45,311 bases of DNA from CAZSXS01 sp964611385 (lineage in GTDB: Bacteria > Bacillota > Clostridia > Lachnospirales > CAYPQA01), in the NCBI GenBank assembly GCA_964611385.1, contig CAZSXS010000021.1:1-45311 (forward strand). Reading direction: 5' to 3'. A program made the translations under genes and the position numbers. The notes under the pieces are model-generated. The model was given only the letters and a program-made list of their open reading frames with translations. It searched no databases and had not been told where the DNA came from. Shown one piece after another: positions 15,288 through 24,900 of the stretch (positions are counted from its first letter, which is position 1; each line of letters begins with the position of its first letter).

Positions 15288-16247
15288 TTACCACATCCCC
15301 CTTTTGAACACTTTTGACGAAAAAGTATTTGCACTCAATGTTAGGATGAAGGCCACTAAGGACTCAAACAAGCCTACAGCCGTTGCAAAACCATAATTTG
15401 AGGAACCAAGACCTTCTCTGTAAACCAGCGTACCAATGATATCCGCTGTATCATAAACCGTCGGATTATACATAACCAACACTTGCTCGGTTCCGGCAGC
15501 GAGAATATTTCCGATACGCAAGGTCAGCATCAGCATGATGATGGGAATGATGGAAGGTAAGGTAATGTGGAGCATCTGCTTCCAACGGGTAGCTCCGTCC
15601 ACCTGAGCCGCTTCGTACAAGGAGGCATCAATTCCGGCCAGAGCTGCCAGATACACGATGGTACCCCAGCCCATGTCCTTAAAAGCCTCTGTCAAAATCA
15701 AGACAAAGCGGAACATGGCATTCGTATAAAACTCTACCCTGGGGAAGCCAAGGCTCGCAATGACCGTGTTCACGATACCACCCTGAGTAGACAGCAAACC
15801 GGTAAAGATACCATGAATGATAACGAAGGATAAAAAATGAGGAAGATAGATAATAGTTTGAATTGTCCTCTTGTACCAGTTTAAGCGAATTTCATTCATA
15901 AAGATCGCCAAAATAATCGGCAGGGGGAACAAGAAAAGAATTTTAAGCACACTGATCTGTAAGGTGTTAAACAACACTTTTATAAATCGAGGTTGCGTAA
16001 AAAAGACCGTAAAGTTTTTAAGTCCAACCCAGGGACTTTGCCAAAAGCCATCAAAGATATTGAAATCCTTAAAGGCAATAAGAATACCCGGCATGGGGGC
16101 CAATTTGAAGATAAGGATATAGAGAAAGGCAGGCAGAAATAATACGTAAAGGGGCCAATCGTTGCGAAAGCTGCCCTTGCGGGTACCCAGAATCACCTTT
16201 GCACTCTTTGCCGAATTACTCGGCTTTACTGCGATCGCCTTAGACAT
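15288..16247 (-). CDS. Sugar ABC importer permease (LplB-like)
   Basis: A 319-residue permease of the LplB/YtdP-associated type. FLPAFLYILIFKLAPMPGILIAF opens the first membrane helix, and the coupling loop YEAAQVDGATRWKQMLHITLP is intact in the second half. The ending NTFSSKVFKRGMW matches relatives that end in ...SLW or ...GMW. The ATG at 16247 has AAGGAG upstream and overlaps the stop of the fused oxidoreductase gene by eight bases. It is the intact counterpart of the shortened permease at 36193. Confidence 0.92.
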   Translation of the reverse strand: MSKAIAVKPSNSAKSAKVILGTRKGSFRNDWPLYVLFLPAFLYILIFKLAPMPGILIAFKDFNIFDGFWQSPWVGLKNFTVFFTQPRFIKVLFNTLQISVLKILFLFPLPIILAIFMNEIRLNWYKRTIQTIIYLPHFLSFVIIHGIFTGLLSTQGGIVNTVIASLGFPRVEFYTNAMFRFVLILTEAFKDMGWGTIVYLAALAGIDASLYEAAQVDGATRWKQMLHITLPSIIPIIMLMLTLRIGNILAAGTEQVLVMYNPTVYDTADIIGTLVYREGLGSSNYGFATAVGLFESLVAFILTLSANTFSSKVFKRGMW

Positions 16248-18522
16248 AGAATACCGCTCCTTTTTCCTGCATAACCGCTCTTACCTTGGCACCGTCAATC
16301 TCTCTTGGCTGTATCTTTTCATCTATAGCCATCGCGGCAGCAATTCCAGCGGCTTCTCCGGTGGCTCTTGCACTTTGCATTACGCGTAGTGAGCTTTGTG
16401 CTACAAATTCACTGCCAATGCAGCGTCCAGTTACAAACAGGTTATCAATTCCTTTTACCACAAGGCTCCTATAGGGAATGTGGTAGAATGGAAGCTCATC
16501 TTTATCTTTGTTTTCAATCTCTTCGCATTTCAGTTTAAGACCATGAATATCTATGGGGTAGTTGGATTGACAAATATAGTCGGAAAATTTCTTTTTGGTG
16601 TACAAATCTGCAGTCGTTAAAACATACTCTGTTTCCAAGCGGCGGCTCTCCCGGATTCCAACTAAGGAAGCAATCTCAGCCACATAGGCATTTTCGAAGC
16701 CCTTCATGTATTTCTTATAGAAATTTAACTGTCTAAAAATTGCTTTTTTACCAATCAGCTGTGCATTGGTCAGGTTAACTGTTTTGGTGGCATCAATATT
16801 CTCGAAAATTTCAGGGCAGTTAAAAGCAAGGCCGTCCTTACGTCCGGGTATACCAAAGACCTGCCAGTAAATTTTATCCTCAATAACGATATCACCATTT
16901 GCAAGCGCCTTGTCAAAGACTTCCGTCAGGGATCGATCACTCGTAGTCGTAACAGCGGTGTGCAGGACATATCCCTCTCTAGAGTTTCCGCCATGGTGCG
17001 GTTTGGTACAGCTCATGACAAAATCCCAAAAAGCATCAATATCTACACCGCCAAGGATATAGCGTAAGGAAATAGGCTGGTTCTTGCCGTTTTCCTCGTT
17101 GCCCTTCCAGTAGCCAGCTCCAGCTAAAACGCCCAGATCTGCGTCACCGGTTGCATCAATAAACATCTTGGCTTCAACGACGGAACGTCCGTCTTTATTT
17201 TCAATAATGATTCCTTGAATGGATTTGCCTTCAACTTCGGGGTTCCAGAGCACATCGGAAACCACTGTATAATATAGAAGAGAAACGCCAGCTTCTTGTG
17301 CCATTTCCTCCAGTACTAATTTCAAAGCCAGGGGATCGAAGTAGCCCTCATTATCTCCTAATTTTGCACCAACGCCATACTCAATGGCTCTTTTATTAAT
17401 TTGACCTGCAATATAGGAGCAAGCAGGATTGCCCTCTATGCCGGAGTGCATGACAGGTGTTACTAAGGACAAGGTAGCAGAACCACCCAAGGCGCCTTGC
17501 TGTTCTACCAACAAGACCTTTTTACCCTCATTGGCTGCCGCAATCGCTGCAACAACGCCAGAGACACCTCCACCACAGACGCACACATCATAAGAACCCC
17601 AGACCTTTAGCTTTTTAGCTGGTTCTTCGTAGGTTTTGTTAAATTCAATCCAACAGCCTGGTTTCTCCAAAGCCTTCAAGCCCAGTTCTCGCAGCTTAAT
17701 CACAGCTATGGTTTCCTCCGGCTGCACAGGTACAATTCCGGTTTTAAAAAATTCAACAAGGGATTTGACAAAGTTCGGAAAGAAATTGCTGCATTCCTTG
17801 ATATGCTTACTTTCTCCGTTATTTTTGCAGATATTCAAGGAAAATGGTACCTCATCCCCGAACTGTCCCATCGTAGCAAAGCCGTTTTCAAACTCAATCT
17901 CAAGGACAGACGCCTGCCCCTGCAGACAGCGAAGGCGTTGCACGTTGGTCCCCATTAAAGCAACAATCATTTCAAGCTGATGGATAGCATAGTTTGAAAA
18001 CTTACCAGGACCGGAAGTAGTTACATAATCAAAGGAATTATTTCCTGGGAAATAAGTTTGGATTCTTGGCTTACAGTCAAGGTTCTCGCCCGAATCTGTT
18101 ACCAAAAATGATTTCAATTCCTCTGAAAAACGTAAAGCGGAGGAAGAGAACATCTTGGTATGATGCTTCTCAGCCAGGGCAAAAAGTCGCTTGGCAGTTT
18201 CCGCATCCGGCGCAAAAGTTTTATCTACGTAGGTATTTTTGCCGGACTTCAAGGGAATTTGGCAAAGACTCTCATGCTTTTCTGGATGGTCTGGAGACAG
18301 AACAAACAGACAATCGGATTTTTCCACCACTTCTTCAATGGTGTCGCAGAGTACAACGCCAAACTTCTCACACCAAGCTTTATTACTCAAGCCACCCGGA
18401 TTATCAATCTCTCCATAAGCATATGCAACCCTTATTTCGCCGTTTGTGGCTTCTTCAAGCCACTTAGGCATATTATTTGCATGCCATTCGTCCAGATAAT
18501 AGTCGATAAAACCAATTTTCAT
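16240..18522 (-). CDS. Gfo/Idh/MocA-like oxidoreductase fused to an FAD-dependent oxidoreductase
   Basis: A 760-residue two-part enzyme. Residues 1 to about 295 resemble Gfo/Idh/MocA proteins (MKIGFIDYYLDEWHANNMP, then VDKTFAPDAETAKRLFALA), usually NAD(P)-dependent sugar dehydrogenases. The first glycine-rich loop is not classical, so cofactor binding there is uncertain. From about residue 308 an FAD_oxidored domain begins: YDVCVCGGGVSGVVAAIAAA, VLLVEQQGALGG, then DATGDADLGVLAGAGYW, ending GRCIGSEFVAQSSLRVMQSARATGEAAG. The joint near residues 290-308 occurs where free-standing versions end and start, so it looks like a clean gene fusion. It follows another Gfo/Idh/MocA gene and precedes sugar permeases, suggesting oxidation or epimerisation of the imported sugar. 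Confidence 0.85.
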   Translation of the reverse strand: MKIGFIDYYLDEWHANNMPKWLEEATNGEIRVAYAYGEIDNPGGLSNKAWCEKFGVVLCDTIEEVVEKSDCLFVLSPDHPEKHESLCQIPLKSGKNTYVDKTFAPDAETAKRLFALAEKHHTKMFSSSALRFSEELKSFLVTDSGENLDCKPRIQTYFPGNNSFDYVTTSGPGKFSNYAIHQLEMIVALMGTNVQRLRCLQGQASVLEIEFENGFATMGQFGDEVPFSLNICKNNGESKHIKECSNFFPNFVKSLVEFFKTGIVPVQPEETIAVIKLRELGLKALEKPGCWIEFNKTYEEPAKKLKVWGSYDVCVCGGGVSGVVAAIAAANEGKKVLLVEQQGALGGSATLSLVTPVMHSGIEGNPACSYIAGQINKRAIEYGVGAKLGDNEGYFDPLALKLVLEEMAQEAGVSLLYYTVVSDVLWNPEVEGKSIQGIIIENKDGRSVVEAKMFIDATGDADLGVLAGAGYWKGNEENGKNQPISLRYILGGVDIDAFWDFVMSCTKPHHGGNSREGYVLHTAVTTTSDRSLTEVFDKALANGDIVIEDKIYWQVFGIPGRKDGLAFNCPEIFENIDATKTVNLTNAQLIGKKAIFRQLNFYKKYMKGFENAYVAEIASLVGIRESRRLETEYVLTTADLYTKKKFSDYICQSNYPIDIHGLKLKCEEIENKDKDELPFYHIPYRSLVVKGIDNLFVTGRCIGSEFVAQSSLRVMQSARATGEAAGIAAAMAIDEKIQPREIDGAKVRAVMQEKGAVFYV

Positions 18523-18566
18523 ATTTCATCTCCATCTGCGGCTTGGCCGCGGTATTTCTCAACTGA

Positions 18567-19616
18567 CTAAAACTTAATTTCTGCACATTGTTCAGAAGAA
18601 TCGTACAAGCCTTGCATGATCTTTGCTGTAATGACAACTGTATCAATATGAGAAGGCAGTTTTTCACCAGATTTGATGACCTTCACAAAGGCATTGATTT
18701 CATTCTTGAACATGTCTTCTGTTTTATAGTCGGGCTTGATTTCGAGGAGTTCGCCGTTCTCTGCTGTATATTGTGTAAATTTTCCGCCGTAATTCAACCG
18801 TACGCCACCCTTTGTTCCCAAGAAGTCAACAAACATTTCATCCTGGCCAATGTTCTGAGCCCAGGCTCCGTTCAAGCTGATGGTTGGGCCTTCTGTACGA
18901 ACCAGACCGGTAATAAAGTCATCCACGTCATAAGTACCGTCTAAGACTGGAGGGCCTGCCCACATGTTTACATAGCTGTAGTTCTTCATGTCCTTACCAA
19001 GCTTACTATAGGCTTGACCAGAAACCGTCAAAGGTTTGGGGTCGCCGCAGCAGTACATGATTAAATCCAGGAAGTGTACGCCCCAGTCGATAAGAACGCC
19101 GCCGCCGGAAATCTCTTTGGTTGTAAAAGCCCCGCCCAAACCTGGGATACTACGATGAGCCCGGAAGCTAGCATAGACATGGTAAATCTCACCAAGTTCA
19201 CCGGAGTCAATTTTTTGTTTAATTTTGTTCACACTGGTATTAAAGCGATTTACAACGCCAATATTTAAGACCTTTCCTGTTTCGTGCTGAACCTTTTGCA
19301 TATCCAGAGCATCGGACAAGGTGCGAGCAGCCGGCTTTTCACAGAGGACATTTTTACCAGCCATCAGGAAATCAATACTGATGGTTTTATGAACATTGTT
19401 AGGGGTACAGACAGAAACGGCTTCTACTTCGTCGTCGTTTAAAATTTCCTTATAGTCAGCAACAGCCTTTCCTACGCCGTTCTTTTTTACACAATCTTCC
19501 GCTTTTTGTAAAATGATATCGCAGAAGTACTTAATCTCAACATCCTCATTCGCCATGTAGGCTGGAATATGCTGAGAGGTAGCAATGGTTCCACAACCAA
19601 TAACAGCAACTTTCAC
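18567..19616 (-). CDS. Gfo/Idh/MocA-family oxidoreductase
   Basis: A 349-residue NAD(P)-dependent sugar oxidoreductase. The Rossmann motif VAVIGCGTIATSQHIPAYM is at the N terminus, followed by VCTPNNVHKTISIDFLMAGKNVLCEKPAARTL, which carries the conserved EKP catalytic Lys, and GGGVLIDWGVHFLDLIMY, with the conserved Asp/His. I choose the GTG at 19616, preceded by GGAG at nine bases; the open frame extends to 19658 but that adds a non-homologous stretch. It is the first gene of the sugar operon, directly downstream of promoter 19677-19705. Confidence 0.92.
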   Translation of the reverse strand: MKVAVIGCGTIATSQHIPAYMANEDVEIKYFCDIILQKAEDCVKKNGVGKAVADYKEILNDDEVEAVSVCTPNNVHKTISIDFLMAGKNVLCEKPAARTLSDALDMQKVQHETGKVLNIGVVNRFNTSVNKIKQKIDSGELGEIYHVYASFRAHRSIPGLGGAFTTKEISGGGVLIDWGVHFLDLIMYCCGDPKPLTVSGQAYSKLGKDMKNYSYVNMWAGPPVLDGTYDVDDFITGLVRTEGPTISLNGAWAQNIGQDEMFVDFLGTKGGVRLNYGGKFTQYTAENGELLEIKPDYKTEDMFKNEINAFVKVIKSGEKLPSHIDTVVITAKIMQGLYDSSEQCAEIKF

Positions 19617-19676
19617 TTTATACAACTCCAATCTCAAATTTATCCTCACATTATGCACAAATCATTCTCAGTCGTG

Positions 19677-19705
19677 AGTATAGTATGATTTCTTACTCTG
19701 GTAAA
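19677..19705 (-). promoter_or_regulatory. Sugar operon promoter
   Basis: On the minus strand, -35 TTTACC (19700-19705), a 17-bp spacer and -10 TATACT (19677-19682). The -35 is weak, which suits a promoter that needs an activator bound at the direct repeats immediately upstream. Confidence 0.7.
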
Positions 19706-19717
19706 TGCTTTTTTTTG

Positions 19718-19752
19718 CTATGTTATTTGCCTTGCTTTGTCATTTTGCCTTG
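19718..19752 (-). promoter_or_regulatory. Tandem direct repeats, likely AraC-type activator sites
   Basis: Minus-strand CAAGGCAAAATGACAAAG (from 19752) is followed immediately by CAAGGCAAATAACATAG (to 19718). These two direct copies share a nine-base core, CAAGGCAAA, and sit about 12 bp upstream of the -35 box. AraC-family monomers with two helix-turn-helices typically bind such side-by-side direct repeats and recruit polymerase. No intact AraC-type gene lies in the window, but the sensor half of one is embedded in the chimeric frame at 40178. Confidence 0.6.
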
Positions 19753-19827
19753 ATTTAAGATTTATACCCTTTTAAGATTAAATTCAAGAAACCATAAACT
19801 GTTAAGCATTTTGCTTTGAGCTGCAAT

Positions 19828-19875
19828 AAAAAAAGCTCTCTTTCTTCATAACCAATCGTGTATGAAAAAAGGAGC
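19828..19875 (-). terminator. Terminator of the phospholipase/VanY operon
   Basis: An imperfect stem between 19835 and 19875 (GCTC...ATGAA against TTCAT...GAGC on the minus strand) is followed on that strand by seven T (19828-19834). It lies just after the VanY-type gene that ends at 19931. Confidence 0.65.
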
Positions 19876-19930
19876 AAAAGTAGTCCTTTATTTGTCGTTG
19901 CGACTTTGCGAAGTGATCGACTGTTTAGAA

Positions 19931-20839
19931 CTAAGCCTTCGTCTTTCCTTCTTCGAGACTCTTGGCTTTTCTGACGTAGTACTCTTCCAGGGTCAGGTCT
20001 TCATCGTGGCAGGCCTTGGCTACTTCTTTGCCAACGTAGGTCCAGTGCCAGGGTTCGTACATATAACCAGTGATGTGCTCCTTACCGGCTGGGTAGCGTA
20101 GTATGAAGCCATATTCATAAGCTTTTTCACAGAGCACCTTGTAGTCCTCGGTTTTTTCAAAATTCTGAGAGCTTAAGGTACCCGATTTATCCAAAACACC
20201 GGTGTTGTAATATAACCCCGATTCGTCGTCATAGTCATAGTAATATTTTTTCACCCGGAAATCAATTGCAGTACCAAGCTGATGCTCAGAGTAGCCGGGC
20301 TTCGCTGAAAACTTGTCTGCACCGCTTCCATAGCTGTTGTATAGTTTCTGCTGAACAGAATAACTTCTGTATGAGCTTGAAATGTAGATATTTAATTTTA
20401 ATCCCTTAAGCAAGTCCTTGTAGGCTTCGGTAGCTTCCTTGGTCAGATAATGGGCTCCTTCCATCAATACCATGTCTGGAGGTACATAAGCGTCCGGCAG
20501 TTTGTTGTACTTGTTGACCAAAACTGGAAAGCGTTCGAGATCGGTGTTAGCAACGTCGGTATAAAAAGGTCTGTCCAAGTTCATATTCACAAAAAATATC
20601 ACATCCTGCGCACGTACCTTTGCATTCTTAGCCCAGAAAGCAAGGTACCGAGAAAAATTTTGATCCTCATACTGATATAATTCTACCGTCTGATCGTTAT
20701 ATGTAACACTGATGCTTTTGGCATGAGCAACAGTGCTGAACAGCAGTAACGCAGAAAGATATAGAATACCCTTTGTACTCCGTCTTGGTTTGTTTTTCTG
20801 AGCGGACGTTTGAATCCTATGCTTTTTGAGAGCTTTCAT
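19931..20839 (-). CDS. VanY-type D-alanyl-D-alanine carboxypeptidase, secreted
   Basis: A 302-residue zinc peptidase of the VanY/LdcB group, which trims terminal D-Ala or L/D bonds in cell-wall peptides. After a basic start, a hydrophobic segment (GILYLSALLLFSTVAHA, about 24-40) forms a signal peptide or anchor. The metal site is present: SEHQLGTAIDF at 184-194 (SxHxxGxAxD), and the general base and second His in EPWHW at 262-266. The 110-residue spacer before the domain is long and of unknown role. It follows the phospholipase C-like gene by nine bases, so the two form an operon. Confidence 0.92.
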   Translation of the reverse strand: MKALKKHRIQTSAQKNKPRRSTKGILYLSALLLFSTVAHAKSISVTYNDQTVELYQYEDQNFSRYLAFWAKNAKVRAQDVIFFVNMNLDRPFYTDVANTDLERFPVLVNKYNKLPDAYVPPDMVLMEGAHYLTKEATEAYKDLLKGLKLNIYISSSYRSYSVQQKLYNSYGSGADKFSAKPGYSEHQLGTAIDFRVKKYYYDYDDESGLYYNTGVLDKSGTLSSQNFEKTEDYKVLCEKAYEYGFILRYPAGKEHITGYMYEPWHWTYVGKEVAKACHDEDLTLEEYYVRKAKSLEEGKTKA

Positions 20840-20848
20840 TCTCTTTGG

Positions 20849-21829
20849 TTATCCTTCCTTGTAAATCTTGTAGTACTTAAATTCCACATCATCATCGCAA
20901 TTGATTCCGCTTGCCAAGGATTTATTGCCGATTATTTCCAACAACTCCTCCAGACTCATGGTCTGGTGCATATAGGAAAAGAGCGCCTGTATCATATCAA
21001 CGGCATCCGTAACGGACTGGTTGTACATCTCAGGAAAGCTGTGGGTTAATTCTTCTTCTTTGTTGCTGGGGTGGTACCATTGTTTTTTGGCAAGATTCAG
21101 ATAATCATAGTCGTCCTTAATCAGCTGATCATGAATCAAGCTTGAAAAATGATGCTCACCCAAGGTAAGGTTTTCAGCCAGAGCCAGGAGGTTTTTACGC
21201 CGTCCATGTTTGGACTGTAAAATCCGGGTCAACCTGATCATGTACTTGATGGCGTTAAAGACTTGTCGGTTGCTTAAATCCATGTTGTAGGCTTTTTTTA
21301 TGCTGCCGCTTAACATGGATACCACGGAAGCGGCTTCATTTTTATTGACCTTGATCAACTCCCAAAGCTTTTTGTCTGCCGGTTTTTGTCCCGTCAGTAG
21401 CTTCAGCATTAGCACATCAATGGCCGTTTCGAAGTTGCGGTGATGAACGCTATACTTTAAGTCCTTCACGCCTTTTTTTCTAAAACCCGTATTATAGTAA
21501 ATATACGGGTGGGCATTGCAATCCAACGCGTAATGAGACAAGTAGCCGCACAGGTAGCTGCAAGCTGCATCCTGCTCCTCACCTTTTTGAGACAGCACAT
21601 ATTGAATCTGATGTCGGATAAAAAGACCGGTATGATTCTTATGCATCAGTGTGCCCAATTCTCGGGTCTTTTTGCTGATAAGGCCGGGGATATAATAAAA
21701 AAACACGTCGGGGCCTTGAGTTCCAATATTATAAAGTTGTCTGTAGTTGTTCAGCAGCTTTTGCTGCTTCTTTGGTAGGGCGTTAATAACAGCTTCTCCG
21801 CATATATAATGCGTTATCAAGCCGGGCAT
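20849..21829 (-). CDS. Zinc-dependent phospholipase C-like protein
   Basis: A 326-residue protein starting MPGLITHYICGEAVINALP and continuing YNIGTQGPDVFFYYIPG, MHKNHTGLFI and CGYLSHYALDCNAHPYIYY. The spacing of His and Asp residues (ITHY, GPDVFF, LSHYALDCNAHPY) matches the three-zinc site of the Zn_dep_PLPC family. There is no signal peptide, so it is probably cytosolic or uses another route, unlike secreted alpha-toxin-type enzymes. Many clostridia carry such a housekeeping relative of unknown substrate. ATG 21829 has GGAGG upstream. Confidence 0.85.
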   Translation of the reverse strand: MPGLITHYICGEAVINALPKKQQKLLNNYRQLYNIGTQGPDVFFYYIPGLISKKTRELGTLMHKNHTGLFIRHQIQYVLSQKGEEQDAACSYLCGYLSHYALDCNAHPYIYYNTGFRKKGVKDLKYSVHHRNFETAIDVLMLKLLTGQKPADKKLWELIKVNKNEAASVVSMLSGSIKKAYNMDLSNRQVFNAIKYMIRLTRILQSKHGRRKNLLALAENLTLGEHHFSSLIHDQLIKDDYDYLNLAKKQWYHPSNKEEELTHSFPEMYNQSVTDAVDMIQALFSYMHQTMSLEELLEIIGNKSLASGINCDDDVEFKYYKIYKEG

Positions 21830-21862
21830 ATAAAACCTCCGTATATTCTTGATTCAATCAAA

Positions 21863-21895
21863 GGGGGATACTTTTCCTATTAAAAAGTATCCCCC
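21863..21895 (-). terminator. Terminator after the 1437-residue surface protein gene
   Basis: GGGGGATACTTTT (21863-21875) pairs perfectly with AAAAGTATCCCCC (21883-21895) around a seven-base loop. On the minus strand the stem is followed by TTTGATT, a short T-run, between the giant secreted protein gene and the phospholipase gene. Confidence 0.75.
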
Positions 21896-21921
21896 CTATC
21901 CTCCTTCAAGGCTTTTTTCTC

Positions 21922-24900
21922 TTAATAAGCATCTTGTAAGATGATGTTTAAAATCATAAAGGTTTCCCCTAAGGTCAACGGTTCAGTCGGCCGTGAGGTG
22001 TCGTTACCGAAAAAGCCAAGGGTCGAAGCCTTTAATAAGGGCTCTCTAAATTGGGCGTTTGCCTCAGAGATGTCAATGTGAGGGGTTTCGTCCATGGTGA
22101 AATAATTTTTAAGGGATTGCTTGGTTTTGAACTCGTATAGCTTTACCAAGGCACTGATTCCTAGCTCCCTGGTAACGTCTGTTCCGCTTACCAGCAGCCT
22201 TGCCTTCCCGAGTGCGTCAAAGTCTTGGGCACTCAGCTTTGTTTCGATGTTGGTTTTTGAGCGACCTCTTGCCACTGCTATCATCAGGTTGTTCAACTCG
22301 TTGGCCGTGATGGGGGTCTTGGCGTCGTGCGGGGGCAGGTCTTCTATGATCAGTTTCTTGGTCAGACTAAAGTAGGCATCAATCTGCTCAGGCACTTCAT
22401 TCAGTTGAGGCTGCGCCGCCCTTGCGATGGCTGAGTAGGTGGAGGGCGTATAGCTTGATAAAAGCATACGGTTGGTCACATCGTCAAACTGTGCACCGGT
22501 CGCTTGCCATCCTCCGGAATTTCCGTCGGCATAATAGGCAGCCATATGATCGGAAGGCTCATGACCGGAGATCCAAAGACCCAAATGAATGGGAGAGCGG
22601 AGCTGAGAAATTTTTTCCGTACGCTTTGATGAGACCACTTGAATGCTTAAGCTCTGCGGGTCGGAAATATAGTACTCCGACATACCAAGCGGCGGTGTCG
22701 AGTTAGGGTTCACCTGGGTAGAAATGCGTACATGAGCACTTCGATCAAAACCTTGCATGTTCATAAAGGTCTTGATACTTTCCGGGGGAAGCGTTATTTC
22801 CAGGTTTCCGGAAATAACTCGTAAGGCTACCTGGCGTTCATCAAAGGCCTGAATAATAGAATACGGAACCAGGAGATTCCGCTTGCTGGGAATCCGTCCC
22901 TCATAGCTGCTCAGATCCACTCGGTAGATGTAGGCTTTAGAAGCAAAAAGCTTGGAAATAAATCGCTGATCCACACCGTTGTCATCGTTACCCTTCGCAT
23001 CCCTCTCGTTGGTTCTGAAACGATAGGTCAAGCTGTCCGTCACCGGATCATAGGTGATTTCAAAATCGGTATCCGGCAAGGGGTACTGGCTGGGATCCTT
23101 GTCGCCGTCATACTCATCCCCGGTAAGGCTGGTTTTCAAGTGTATGGTAATACACCAGTCACTTTCCTTCCGCTTTTGCGTATACTCGTTTTCGATCGGA
23201 TCCAGGGGCGGAACCTCGAATTCATAGGCATCCTCAAACTTCTCGTTGTCTGCCATCTGCACGATATAGCTGTACTTCCGTATGGCCCTCATTCCATCTT
23301 TGACAACGGTCAGAACGGTCTTGGCTCGGATATAGTACAGTCTATTGGCCACAAGGTTGTTCACCTTCAAAATGTAGGAATCCAAGATGGTGTCAACACT
23401 TAACACCTCTCCGTTGGCCGAGCCGCCGGATTCTGTTCCTGGCTCTGCGGTGTCCTTCATATCCCGCATCCATTGTAGGATCATGTAATCCTTGGAAATG
23501 GCCACGAATTTTTCCCCATTTTGTTTATTATATCGATCCAAATCGGTCTTTGTGACCGGGCCAAGGCTTCGGGGAGGCTTTGGAGTTTCGATCTCTTTCG
23601 TCTTTATCATTACCGGGTTTGACCAAGATGATACATTATTTCCAGCAGAAGCTCGAATCCACAAATGATAGTTCGTTTCCGGGAACAAGTCGTTTATGGT
23701 CAGATAGATATAGTTGATATCGTTTTCCTTCTTAATCTCCGAGTTTTGGATAATCTCTTCATGAGAAAGAACAACTCCACCGTCGGGATACAAGGTGATA
23801 TCGTCCGAAAAAGCCAATTCATAGCGTAGGTCCTCAATAAAATTCCAACGAACAGTCACGCTCATATCTGTACTGGATACAGGCTCCAGAATGGGAATAA
23901 TGGGCGTAATGTCTATGGGGGGCTTTACATCAAGGGTGGTTCCTACTACAAAGGCCGGAAAATAAGCAGTTTTCTTTCCGTTAGCCATGATAAAGGGCCG
24001 CAGAAAGATTACATAAGGCTTGTTGGGAACCAAGTTCCCGGCTGTGGGGGCATGTACCTTGGTGACGGTAAAGGTCGGGTGTAGGGGGTTGGCGTTGTTA
24101 GGGTTCAATAGCTCCCAAGCAGTAGGGTCGGGGTTGATTTTCTTTAGATATTCTGTGTAGTATGCTTCATAGCTGACCGGCTTCGTTGGATCACCAGCCA
24201 GGGGATCATATTCTACCACATGATATTCATACTGAGCGTTCCTTAAGTCAACCAAGCGGACAGGCAAGGTGTCCACCGCTGTAGCATTGATGCCCAAGGC
24301 CTTAATGTCCGTCTTAATTTGCGCAATAGCCTCAGAAACCGGTATGCCCTGATACTTTTGGTCAAACAGATTGACTTGTTTCCCTTTGATCGTATCTGGA
24401 ACAAACTGCAAGGCCCCCTGAGTAGATACAGAAACAACAGCACTCCAGGAGTTTGTTACTTCGTCCAATGCTTCAAACCACTTCGTATCCCATTCGATGT
24501 CAATCGTATTAGATGTGATCACTTCTATCCCCTTGTCATCAAGCCGGATCCGTAAGGGTGGCTTAGACAGCATTTGTGGGTTGACAGGAAGATCACCAAG
24601 AGGGGGGATGTAGTGTGCATAGAAGGCTTCTTTCGAAACAATATCAGCGTTTTCCTTACGCTTCGCCCGAATTTTAACATAGTAAATCTTATTATCAACA
24701 AGCGCTGAAGTTGTAAAAAGTCCAGTTTCCTTCCCGTTTGCGTCCAACTCCTTATAACTGTAGCGATCAAGGAGGGTGGAATAAAATAATTTATTATTCG
24801 TTTTTGATGTAGGAAGGTCTGCTGCATCCAAGGTTGCGATAGGTGCAAGTGTTGGATTATCAAAATTGGATAAAGAATCAGATACCCAGATATCGTACTC

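Noticed and set aside
24243..24863. Same-strand frames inside the 1437-residue gene
   Set aside because: They use a shifted frame of a clearly coding sequence; no sign of a break in the main frame.
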